Made by a program: the position numbers and the translations under genes
The notes under the pieces: generated by a model
Databases searched by the model: none
Seen by the model: only the letters and a program-made list of their open reading frames with translations
Told to the model about the DNA's origin: nothing
DNA from: CAYXTW01 sp964452645
Lineage (GTDB): Bacteria > Zixibacteria > MSB-5A5 > GN15 > PGXB01
Length of the DNA stretch: 64,000 nt
NCBI GenBank assembly: GCA_964452645.1
Contig: CAYVMO010000016.1
Location: forward strand, 1-64,000
Direction of reading: 5' to 3'
Shown: positions 35,888-43,249 of the stretch, piece by piece
Position numbering within the stretch: the stretch's first letter is position 1
Layout of the letters: each line of letters starts with the position of its first letter

Positions 35888-37129
35888 ATGGACAAAATGT
35901 TATATAATTCGGCAAAGCGCTGTGCATTTTTTCTGATTATTTTTTCGCTCTTTATTCCCGCCTGCGTTCAGGCCACCTTTTCTATTGTGGCGGTCGATAC
36001 CGTCACCGGGGCCATCGGCGGCGCCGGTGCTTCCTGTATCGCCGGCTCTCAGATGATCGATGATATCATCGAGGGAATCGGAGCGGTTCATACGCAGGCG
36101 TATTACCTCGTGGAAAACCAGAATAATGCTCACGCTCTTCTGGCGGCCGGTATTACGCCCGATTCCATCATCAGCTGGTTGTACAACAATGATGCCGAGG
36201 GGAATCCATGGATCAGACAATACGGTATCGCCACTCTGGCCGGCCCGGGCAGTTCGGCGGCTTATACCGGCAGCGCCACGAGTAACTGGAAAGGTCATCG
36301 GGTCGGGCCCGGTTATGCCATTCAGGGAAATATTCTTCTCAGCGAGCATATCGTCGATACCATGGAATACGCCTATCTGAACACACCCGGTCCGCTTGAG
36401 GACAGACTGATGGCAGCTCTGCAGGCGGCCAATGTTCCGGGTGCGGATACCCGATGTTTGCCCTGCAACAAACCGGCGATTTCGGCTTTTATTAAAGTTG
36501 TCCATCTCGGTGACGGTAGTGTACCATACCTTTATCAGGTCGTCAACAATACGATTTGCTCGCAAAATCCGGTCGATTCATTGCAAATCCTGTTTGATTT
36601 ATGGAAAGCGCTGCCTTATGCCGACCCGGATGTTTCAACTTTCGAAGTGGCGCCGTTAATCCTCCCCGCCAACGAAAATGATTCGGCAAGTATTACAGTT
36701 ACACCCTTAAATTGGAACGACGAAACACCGGCGGAAGTTTCCGAGGTAGCGCTGTCCAACAGCGGCGGCGGGACGTTGTCTGCGGTTACCGATAATGGTG
36801 ACGGGACATACTCGGCGGTGGCTACTCCCGGGACGGATCCGGGTGACGATACGTTGACCGCCACGGTAACCGCCGGCGGTTTGCCGGTTGACCTGACAGC
36901 CAGACCGGTTTTGCACTATTTCGCCTGCGGCGATATGAATGGTGATAACGTTGTCAATATTTTCGATATCACCGGACTGATAAGTTATCTTTACCTGGAG
37001 GGGGCGGCGCCGCAACCTATCGAATCGGGTGATGCCAACGGAGATGAAACGATAAATATTTTCGACATAACCTATATTATAACCTATCTGTACATTGAGG
37101 GCCCGGCCCCCGATTGTCATTTGTGGTAG
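35888..37129 (+). CDS. Secreted DUF1028 protein with dockerin-type repeats
   Basis: 413 residues: signal peptide (1-29), DUF1028 domain (30-225) beginning TFSIVAVDTVTGAIGGAGAS and with HTQAYYL and QGNILLSE, an Ig-like beta domain (about 250-340), and a C-terminal pair of dockerin-type calcium loops (DMNGDNVVNIFDITGLISYL and DANGDETINIFDITYIITYL). DUF1028 is an Ntn-hydrolase-like fold of unknown substrate. The C-terminal pair is used in FCB candidate phyla as a cell-surface or secretion module. Preceded by a strong ribosome site, ACAGGAGC. Confidence 0.88.
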   Translation: MDKMLYNSAKRCAFFLIIFSLFIPACVQATFSIVAVDTVTGAIGGAGASCIAGSQMIDDIIEGIGAVHTQAYYLVENQNNAHALLAAGITPDSIISWLYNNDAEGNPWIRQYGIATLAGPGSSAAYTGSATSNWKGHRVGPGYAIQGNILLSEHIVDTMEYAYLNTPGPLEDRLMAALQAANVPGADTRCLPCNKPAISAFIKVVHLGDGSVPYLYQVVNNTICSQNPVDSLQILFDLWKALPYADPDVSTFEVAPLILPANENDSASITVTPLNWNDETPAEVSEVALSNSGGGTLSAVTDNGDGTYSAVATPGTDPGDDTLTATVTAGGLPVDLTARPVLHYFACGDMNGDNVVNIFDITGLISYLYLEGAAPQPIESGDANGDETINIFDITYIITYLYIEGPAPDCHLW

Positions 37130-37337
37130 ATCGATAGACGTTTAATTAGACTATAATAAATTGTTGCGCCGGTTCCTGCTGCCGATTTATCGGGAGTGTG
37201 AACCGACATGATTGTACTCACTGATTGTGTTGTCGAATCGCCGCACCCGACAACGACATGAACCAAATTGGTCCGCCCCCGTATTATTCGAAAAAATATC
37301 TTTCCTTAAACATCAAAAAATATAAATTGTGAGGATT
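37130..37337. other. Intergenic gap ahead of hisS
   Basis: No gene seen. A 7-bp inverted repeat (GTTGTCG/CGACAAC, 37229-37254) with a 12-base loop may act as a terminator for the dockerin gene, though no T-run follows. A promoter for hisS could not be fixed. Confidence 0.4.
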
Positions 37338-37469
37338 ATGGCGAAGAAAGAGAATGTTGCAGGTCAGGAGAATTGTAGGGCAGGTGTTCCCGACACCTGC
37401 CATATTGAAATGGCAGGTCTGAGGGCAGACCTGCCCTACATTTCTACTGATTATAAGTTGTTTGGATAA
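37338..37469 (+). CDS. Possible 43-codon leader frame ahead of hisS
   Basis: Starts ATGGCGAAGAAAGA, nearly the same as the hisS start (ATGGCGAAAAAAGA), with GAGG just upstream. It reads through the REPIN and stops at TAA whose last A is the first base of the hisS ATG. It looks like the former start of hisS displaced by a REPIN, now a leader that may be translated together with hisS. Protein expression is unproven. Confidence 0.35.
   Translation: MAKKENVAGQENCRAGVPDTCHIEMAGLRADLPYISTDYKLFG
37374..37440. repeat. REPIN: two REP hairpins with inverted ends
   Basis: A 67-base unit ending in perfect 12-base inverted repeats (TGTAGGGCAGGT/ACCTGCCCTACA). Within it lie two hairpins of the GGCAGGT type: the first around 37379-37401 (GGCAGGTGT/ACACCTGCC) and the second around 37412-37435 (GGCAGGTCTG/CAGACCTGCC). 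The family differs from the GTCAGGAGC family at 12-14 kb, although GGTCAGGAG occurs just before it at 37361. Confidence 0.8.
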
Positions 37470-38950
37470 TGGCGAAAAAAGATAAACTGAAAAAGGTCGA
37501 ACCGAAAGTACTGAAAGGTTTTCGGGATTATCCGCCCGAGGAAGAAATCGCCCGGCAGATACTGATCGAAAAAGCGCGGATAATTTTTGAACGTTACGGT
37601 TATCTGCCGCTTCAGACCGCGTCGCTGGAATTCGCCGAATCGCTTCTGGGGCCGCACTATACGCCGGATAATCTTAAAGAGCTGTTCGGATTCGAGGGTC
37701 CCGAAAATGTCGAGATGGCGCTTCGCTACGAGTTTACCGTCTCGCTGGCCCGGTATGTCGCCGGGAATCCGCATTTGCCGCTGCCGTTTCGTCGTTATCA
37801 GTACGGCAATGTCTGGCGCGTCGATAAACCGGGCCCGGGGCGTTTCCGGGAGTTTTTGCAGTTCGATTTTGATATTGTCGGAACCGCCTCGATGCTGGCT
37901 GACGCCGAAATTATCGCCGTGATGGTCGATGTTCTTGATTATTTAGGCATAAAGAATTTTGTGGTCAGATATTCCAATCGCAAACTGATAAACGGTTTGT
38001 CGACTTTTGCTGGTATTCCGAAAGATAAAATCACGGATGTTTTTCGAGTTATCGATAAACTTGAAAGACAGGGGAGAGATGCGGTAATTCTGGAATTGGG
38101 AGAGGGGCGGACCGATCAGTCGGGTGATAAAATCCCCGGTTTGAATCTATCGGATAAACAGATTGATTCTCTTAAGGATTTTATTGATCTGGCCCTCAAA
38201 GATAGTGATGACATTATTGCTGAAGTAGAGCAGTTATTTTTTGGGGCGCGCGGCCCCAAAGAATTGGCTGTTCCTGATGCACTGGGAGTTTCGACTGTAC
38301 GAGAAGGAATTGACGAGCTACGTCAAATACAGGAATATCTTGCATATATGAATGTCTCACCGGACAAGGCGAAAGTGGATGTGACTATCGTCCGGGGACT
38401 CGGCTATTACACCGGGCCGGTATATGAAACGACGTTAATTGATCTGCCGGATTATGGTTCGGTTTTTTCGGGCGGTCGTTATGATAATCTGGTCAATCGG
38501 TTTTCCGGTAAGAAGATTCCGGCGACCGGTTCGTCGTTTGGTGTCGACCGGATGCTGGCGGCGCTGATGGCACTGAAAGCGATCAAATTGAAAAAGGCGA
38601 CAGCTGAGGTTCTTGTAACTACTATGGATAAATCGCATATTGATGATTACATTAAAATGGCGGGCGAAATCAGGCAGGCCGGATTTAATACCGAAATTTT
38701 CCACGGCGAAACGCGAAATATCAATAAGCAACTGAAGTACGCCGACCGGATTGGGATCCCGATCGCCGTTATTGCCGGATCGAATGAATTCGAATCCGGA
38801 AAAGTGACTGTAAAAGACCTGCGGGCCGGACTGGAGAAATCAAAAGAAGTCCCCGACCGTGAGGAATGGCTTGAAGCCGAAGGTATTCAAAAGACAATAA
38901 AGCGCGACGAGTTGATATCGTATCTATCACGATTATTGAAAAAGGAATGA
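37469..38950 (+). CDS. hisS: Histidyl-tRNA synthetase, alphaproteobacterial-type
   Basis: 493 residues against about 420 for the usual bacterial enzyme. Motif 1 region KGFRDYPPEEEIARQIL; motif 2 reads RVDKPGPGRFREFLQFDFD, like the divergent alphaproteobacterial form and unlike the common RHERPQKGR..FHQ; histidine loop VRGLGYYTGPVYE; motif 3 GSSFGVDRML; C-terminal anticodon domain. It loads histidine on tRNA-His. The start is the ATG at 37469, overlapping the leader frame stop. The next gene overlaps by ATGA. Confidence 0.92.
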   Translation: MAKKDKLKKVEPKVLKGFRDYPPEEEIARQILIEKARIIFERYGYLPLQTASLEFAESLLGPHYTPDNLKELFGFEGPENVEMALRYEFTVSLARYVAGNPHLPLPFRRYQYGNVWRVDKPGPGRFREFLQFDFDIVGTASMLADAEIIAVMVDVLDYLGIKNFVVRYSNRKLINGLSTFAGIPKDKITDVFRVIDKLERQGRDAVILELGEGRTDQSGDKIPGLNLSDKQIDSLKDFIDLALKDSDDIIAEVEQLFFGARGPKELAVPDALGVSTVREGIDELRQIQEYLAYMNVSPDKAKVDVTIVRGLGYYTGPVYETTLIDLPDYGSVFSGGRYDNLVNRFSGKKIPATGSSFGVDRMLAALMALKAIKLKKATAEVLVTTMDKSHIDDYIKMAGEIRQAGFNTEIFHGETRNINKQLKYADRIGIPIAVIAGSNEFESGKVTVKDLRAGLEKSKEVPDREEWLEAEGIQKTIKRDELISYLSRLLKKE

Positions 38951-40434
38951 TCCCCATGAGACCAAAGCATATTCTTATCATTTGTTTCATTATATTATTT
39001 ATTGTCAATAACGCCCGGTCGATTCCGCCAATTGGATCGATAGAAGAACTTCGGCCGAAAGGTTCCGAAAGGACCTACCTTATCAATTACAAAGAAGAAC
39101 AGGCCGGGGCACTTGTTTCAAAATTCGACGGTAAAACCAAATTCGAGGATGTGTCCTGCTATCGCTTTTCCGAGAATTATACGCTTAATCTGAATCCGTA
39201 TGATGTTGAATATAACATCACAACAATCAACAATCATTATGTCAATGACAAGGGGCGTTATGTCGGCGATGATATGACCATCACGGTCAATGAGCAAATA
39301 CAGAAATTATACTTGATTAATAAAGACAACAAACTCACCGGCTATTTCCGGCGCGGTGAAACGAAAGAGGATATAAATCTTCCGGCATTCGAAGAAATAA
39401 TGGCCGTCGATAATAATATGGTCGATCAGATTGAAATATTTCTTGCCTTTCATAACGTTTACCCCGGCGATACGATTTATGATTCGATTTTTGTGCCGCA
39501 ATCCCGGGTGAAAACGCCGGTCAGAGTCGCGGTGGAAGACTTTAAATGGGTGCGATACGGCAAGTTGTATGACTCGGCGTATGTCTGTCATTTTCTTGAG
39601 CCGAGCGAGCAATATGTCTATTATACAAAAAGCCGCAAGGTTATCAGAATCGATCAGAAGACACAGGATTTGCAGATTATTCTTTATGAGAGCCCACTCG
39701 ATAAAATGGCGCCGGAGGTTCGTGCTTTTTCGATTTTCGATTTTATTCAACGAGTACCCATATATTTGGTTTATCTGATATTCGGAATTATATTCGTGTC
39801 CCCGTTTTTAAGAAATTTCTATAAAAAGTTCGAGATATATCTGATTTTTATTCTCGGCGCCGTCATGTTTCTTCTCTTGAAGGAGACTTTATTTCCGCTT
39901 CAGAAATGGTACGGTGAGCAGTATTTAATACCGGGCGTCGAAGCCGGCAATTCGCTTTATCTTTATGCCATATTTACCGCTCTTTTTTCCGGATTATTTC
40001 AGGAAGCCGCGAAAATGATTCCGCTGTTGCTGGTATATTTCTGGAAAAAACCAAGACAACAATTATCGATCGCTCTCGGTGTTTTCTGCGGTGTCGGTCT
40101 TGGTGTGGCCATGGCCGGTTCACTCAGTGGTCAGGCTTATCAGTCGGGAGGGTTGAAAATAATTTCCGCGGGTGTTTTTGGTCAGATAATTACGATTCTC
40201 TTTTACGGTATCGCCGGGGCCGCTTTCGGTTACGGCCTAAATCGGGGGATAAAATATCTAAGCATCATCTGGCCGGCAACGGTGCTGGTTCATGCATTTT
40301 CCGATTACCTGCTTGTATTCCAGCAAAGGGCGATTTTTAATATGTCAATCCTGGAATTTATTCGAACCCTGATATGTCTGATTTATTTCTTGGCTGTTTA
40401 CGTTTTGATCAAAAAAGCCCGCCGTCAAAACTGA
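38947..40434 (+). CDS. Membrane protein with periplasmic domain and PrsW-like C-terminus
   Basis: 495 residues. Signal-anchor (about 5-24), a beta-rich extracytoplasmic domain (about 30-250), then seven or so transmembrane helices (270-490). One helix reads GLFQEAAKMIPLL and a later one has HAFSDYLLVF; these recall the glutamate and His/Asp motifs of PrsW/CPBP-type membrane proteases, but the first Glu of the usual EE pair is Gln. Function unknown. Translation overlaps hisS by ATGA. Confidence 0.7.
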   Translation: MIPMRPKHILIICFIILFIVNNARSIPPIGSIEELRPKGSERTYLINYKEEQAGALVSKFDGKTKFEDVSCYRFSENYTLNLNPYDVEYNITTINNHYVNDKGRYVGDDMTITVNEQIQKLYLINKDNKLTGYFRRGETKEDINLPAFEEIMAVDNNMVDQIEIFLAFHNVYPGDTIYDSIFVPQSRVKTPVRVAVEDFKWVRYGKLYDSAYVCHFLEPSEQYVYYTKSRKVIRIDQKTQDLQIILYESPLDKMAPEVRAFSIFDFIQRVPIYLVYLIFGIIFVSPFLRNFYKKFEIYLIFILGAVMFLLLKETLFPLQKWYGEQYLIPGVEAGNSLYLYAIFTALFSGLFQEAAKMIPLLLVYFWKKPRQQLSIALGVFCGVGLGVAMAGSLSGQAYQSGGLKIISAGVFGQIITILFYGIAGAAFGYGLNRGIKYLSIIWPATVLVHAFSDYLLVFQQRAIFNMSILEFIRTLICLIYFLAVYVLIKKARRQN

Positions 40435-40449
40435 TATCAAAAATTGAAT

Positions 40450-40478
40450 TTGACATCTGTTGCGTCAATGTTTATTTT
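40450..40478 (+). promoter_or_regulatory. Promoter for the alanine dehydrogenase-like gene
   Basis: TTGACA, 17 bases, TATTTT, about 47 bases before the GTG start at 40525. Confidence 0.5.
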
Positions 40479-40524
40479 CCCGTGAAATTGGAATATGTTA
40501 ACCTGTTTATGAGAGGATTAACCG

Positions 40525-41523
40525 GTGGAAACCTATTTGATAAAAAGATCGGATGTTGAAAAAGCCCTCACGATGAAAGATTGTGTGGAGGTGGTCGAGA
40601 AAGCGTTTCGGCTTTACGGCGAGGAAAAAGTCCAGATGCCACCCAAGGCTTATTTGTATTTTACCGAATTTTCCGGAGACCTGCGCTGTATGCCCGGATA
40701 TATTCCCGAACTCAATGCGGCCGGAGTCAAAACCGTAAATGTGCATCCGAACAACAGAAAGGTCGGTTTACCGACGGTTATGGCAACGATTCTTCTCAAT
40801 GATCCCGGGACCGGATTCCCGATTGCCATTATTGACGGGACGCATATCACCAATATGAGAACCGGAGCCGCCGGCGGCCTCGCCGCCAAATATCTGGCCA
40901 AAGAAAATTGCAAAAAGGTCGCCTTTATCGGTGCCGGAATTCAGGCCGAGACGCAGTTGGCCGCTTTGATGATTACCAAGCCGATGATAAACGAGGCCGC
41001 GGTGGTCGATCTTGACAAGGATCGCGCCGAAGCTTTCGCCAAATTGTGCGCCGATAAGTACAAACTGAAGGCGAAAGTTGTCGGTAATATTCACGATGCC
41101 TGCGTCGGTGCCGACGTTATCAACTGCACGACCGCTGTCCGCAAGCCGATCGTCATGAGAGCCGACGTTCCCAGGGGAGCACATATTAATGCTATCGGCG
41201 CTGATGCCGAGGGCAAGGAAGAGTTGGAAAGTACTATCCTTCAGGATGCCAAGGTGGTCATTGATGACTGGGTTCAGGCCTCGCACTCCGGGGAGATAAA
41301 TGTCCCGGTGCATCAGAAATTATTTACTCGCGAAAATGTTGCTGCTGAACTGGGCAAAGTTATTGCCGGAAACCTGAAAATTCGTCAATCGGATGATGAC
41401 ATTACCGTTTTTGATTCGACCGGCCTGGCGATTCAGGATCTGGTCACGGCCGCGCATGTCTATAAAATGATTGTCGAAGGGCCCGGCAAGGACAAGCTGC
41501 AAACCATCAAGACTCTTGATTAA
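40525..41523 (+). CDS. Alanine dehydrogenase/ornithine cyclodeaminase family protein
   Basis: 332 residues, GTG start with GAGAGG upstream. Shows MPPKAYL, TNMRTGAAGGLAAKYLA, the Rossmann motif FIGAGIQAETQL, and INAIGADAEGKEEL of the mu-crystallin family. NAD-dependent; either archaeal-type alanine dehydrogenase or ornithine cyclodeaminase. The spacing of the GTNxRTGA-type and GAD motifs favours the alanine dehydrogenase side, but substrate cannot be fixed by reading. Confidence 0.87.
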   Translation: METYLIKRSDVEKALTMKDCVEVVEKAFRLYGEEKVQMPPKAYLYFTEFSGDLRCMPGYIPELNAAGVKTVNVHPNNRKVGLPTVMATILLNDPGTGFPIAIIDGTHITNMRTGAAGGLAAKYLAKENCKKVAFIGAGIQAETQLAALMITKPMINEAAVVDLDKDRAEAFAKLCADKYKLKAKVVGNIHDACVGADVINCTTAVRKPIVMRADVPRGAHINAIGADAEGKEELESTILQDAKVVIDDWVQASHSGEINVPVHQKLFTRENVAAELGKVIAGNLKIRQSDDDITVFDSTGLAIQDLVTAAHVYKMIVEGPGKDKLQTIKTLD

Positions 41524-41561
41524 ACCCTTTTATCCCTCTTTGTGCAATCGGGGCGCCCGAT

Positions 41562-42533
41562 ATGAGTAATCTCGAATATTACGCCGGAATCGATATTGGC
41601 GGGACGAGTATTAAATATGGTCTCGCCGACTCGGAAGGCAAAATCCTTTATCGGGACCAAAAACCGGCCCTGGTCGAAAAGGGTGCCAAACCGCTTCTGC
41701 ATCTTATCACCAACATCGCGGAAAATCTGCTGTTACATGCGGCTGAAGATGATATTCCCGTCAACTGGCTTGGAGTCGGATCACCCGGTACGATAGACAG
41801 TCAAAAGGGGATTGTTGTCGGCGCCTGCCCCAATATTCCCGACTGGGTCGGGATTGAAATCGGTCCGCACCTGAAAAACCATCTGAACATGCCGGTTTAT
41901 GTCGACAATGATGTCAATGCTATGGCTCTGGCCGAACTAAAATACGGCGCCGCGCGCAGGTTTAATTCCGCAATCTGCCTGACAGTTGGAACCGGAATCG
42001 GCGGGGCGGTTATAATTAATAAAGAGCTATGGCGCGGTAGTAATTTTTCGGCTGGGGAGATCGGACACATAGTCATTAACGCCAATGGTGACAAGTGCCG
42101 CTGCGGTAATCGAGGATGTCTGGAGGTTTATTGCTCTTCCGCAGCAATGTTGAATCGTACTAAGGAAAAGACCAAAAACGGGATGAGTGAGATTTTAAGC
42201 GAATCATTATCCGGCGATATTGAAAATTTAAACGTCAAGAAGCTGTTTTCCGCCGCTAGAAAAGGTGATGAAACGGCTCTTAAAGTCGTCGAGGAAACCG
42301 CTGAAGTTCTCGGGGCCGGACTATCAGGCGTGGTGAATCTGCTCAATCCTCAGGCGTTGATATTCGGCGGGGGGATAATCGAAGGCGGCGCCGGATTTAT
42401 CGAGGCGGTCGGCGCAGAGATACGAAAGAGAGCTTTTTCGTCGGCAACCGAAAATCTGAAAATACTGAAGGCTGAACTGGGCAATGATGCCGGTTTTGTC
42501 GGCGCCGGATTATTAGGTGAATACAAGACATAA
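41562..42533 (+). CDS. ROK-family sugar kinase
   Basis: 323 residues. ATP loop GIDIGGTSIKYGLAD, substrate region VYVDNDVNAMAL, GTGIGGAVII, GEIGHIV and the zinc motif CRCGNRGCLEVYCS. It has no N-terminal winged helix, so it is a kinase (glucokinase or similar), not a repressor. It would feed glucose-6-phosphate to the isomerase at 6.3 kb. Confidence 0.92.
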   Translation: MSNLEYYAGIDIGGTSIKYGLADSEGKILYRDQKPALVEKGAKPLLHLITNIAENLLLHAAEDDIPVNWLGVGSPGTIDSQKGIVVGACPNIPDWVGIEIGPHLKNHLNMPVYVDNDVNAMALAELKYGAARRFNSAICLTVGTGIGGAVIINKELWRGSNFSAGEIGHIVINANGDKCRCGNRGCLEVYCSSAAMLNRTKEKTKNGMSEILSESLSGDIENLNVKKLFSAARKGDETALKVVEETAEVLGAGLSGVVNLLNPQALIFGGGIIEGGAGFIEAVGAEIRKRAFSSATENLKILKAELGNDAGFVGAGLLGEYKT

Positions 42534-42557
42534 AACTAAAAGCAGAGGCATAAAATC

Positions 42558-43106
42558 GTGGCAGAGAAAATTATTTTTGATGTTATCGCGGTAATTTTAA
42601 TATTTGGTTATGATATTTATTTTGCCTACTTGTGTCGGAAAAAAGCGCTTAAAAAAAATCGGGATCATTTGACCTGGACCGTTCTTGGGCTTTTATTCGG
42701 ATTGATTGCCCATATAGTTTTATCGTTGTCGAGTGATTTAAAACAACCGCCTTCAATAGATGTCAAAAGAATTAATCGCCTTTCTATAACCGGAATTATA
42801 CTGAGCCTGATGTATTTAATTTACTCCGTAATCGGCATAATCCTGTCGATGTTAGACCGAACTTACGCCGATATAGAAACCAATTTTGTATTTCTTATCA
42901 TCGGAATAATATTTATAGTCGTAAGCGTCGCATTCAAGCAGCAACAAAAATGGGGTTGGTTTGGTTATATTCTCCTGTTGACTCTTGTAATACTCCAATC
43001 GTTTCGATCCATGGATTTATATATGTTCGTTCTGGCTTTCGGGGCGTTAATAACTATTATTGGCGCAACTTCATCTTCAGTCCGAAAATTATATTTCCCC
43101 GGCTAA
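42558..43106 (+). CDS. Small integral membrane protein, unknown
   Basis: 182 residues, GTG start, with about five transmembrane helices (near 8-25, 40-60, 75-95, 108-125, 133-175). No catalytic motif recognised. It follows the ROK kinase by 24 bases and may share its transcript. Confidence 0.7.
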   Translation: MAEKIIFDVIAVILIFGYDIYFAYLCRKKALKKNRDHLTWTVLGLLFGLIAHIVLSLSSDLKQPPSIDVKRINRLSITGIILSLMYLIYSVIGIILSMLDRTYADIETNFVFLIIGIIFIVVSVAFKQQQKWGWFGYILLLTLVILQSFRSMDLYMFVLAFGALITIIGATSSSVRKLYFPG

Positions 43107-43113
43107 AAATAAG

Positions 43114-43141
43114 TTGACATCAGTCGAAAATTAGATAGATT
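43114..43141 (+). promoter_or_regulatory. Promoter for tRNA-Phe
   Basis: TTGACA, 16 bases, TAGATT; predicted start about 18 bases before the mature tRNA. Confidence 0.55.
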
Positions 43142-43165
43142 GCAAAATCATTTTTATTTGGAGCT

Positions 43166-43238
<73 letters not shown>

Positions 43239-43249
43239 TTTTTTTACGC

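Noticed and set aside
37130..37468. T-box or other riboswitch ahead of hisS
   Set aside because: No T-box consensus (AGGGTGGNACCGCG) or specifier stem was found; the structure present is a REPIN.
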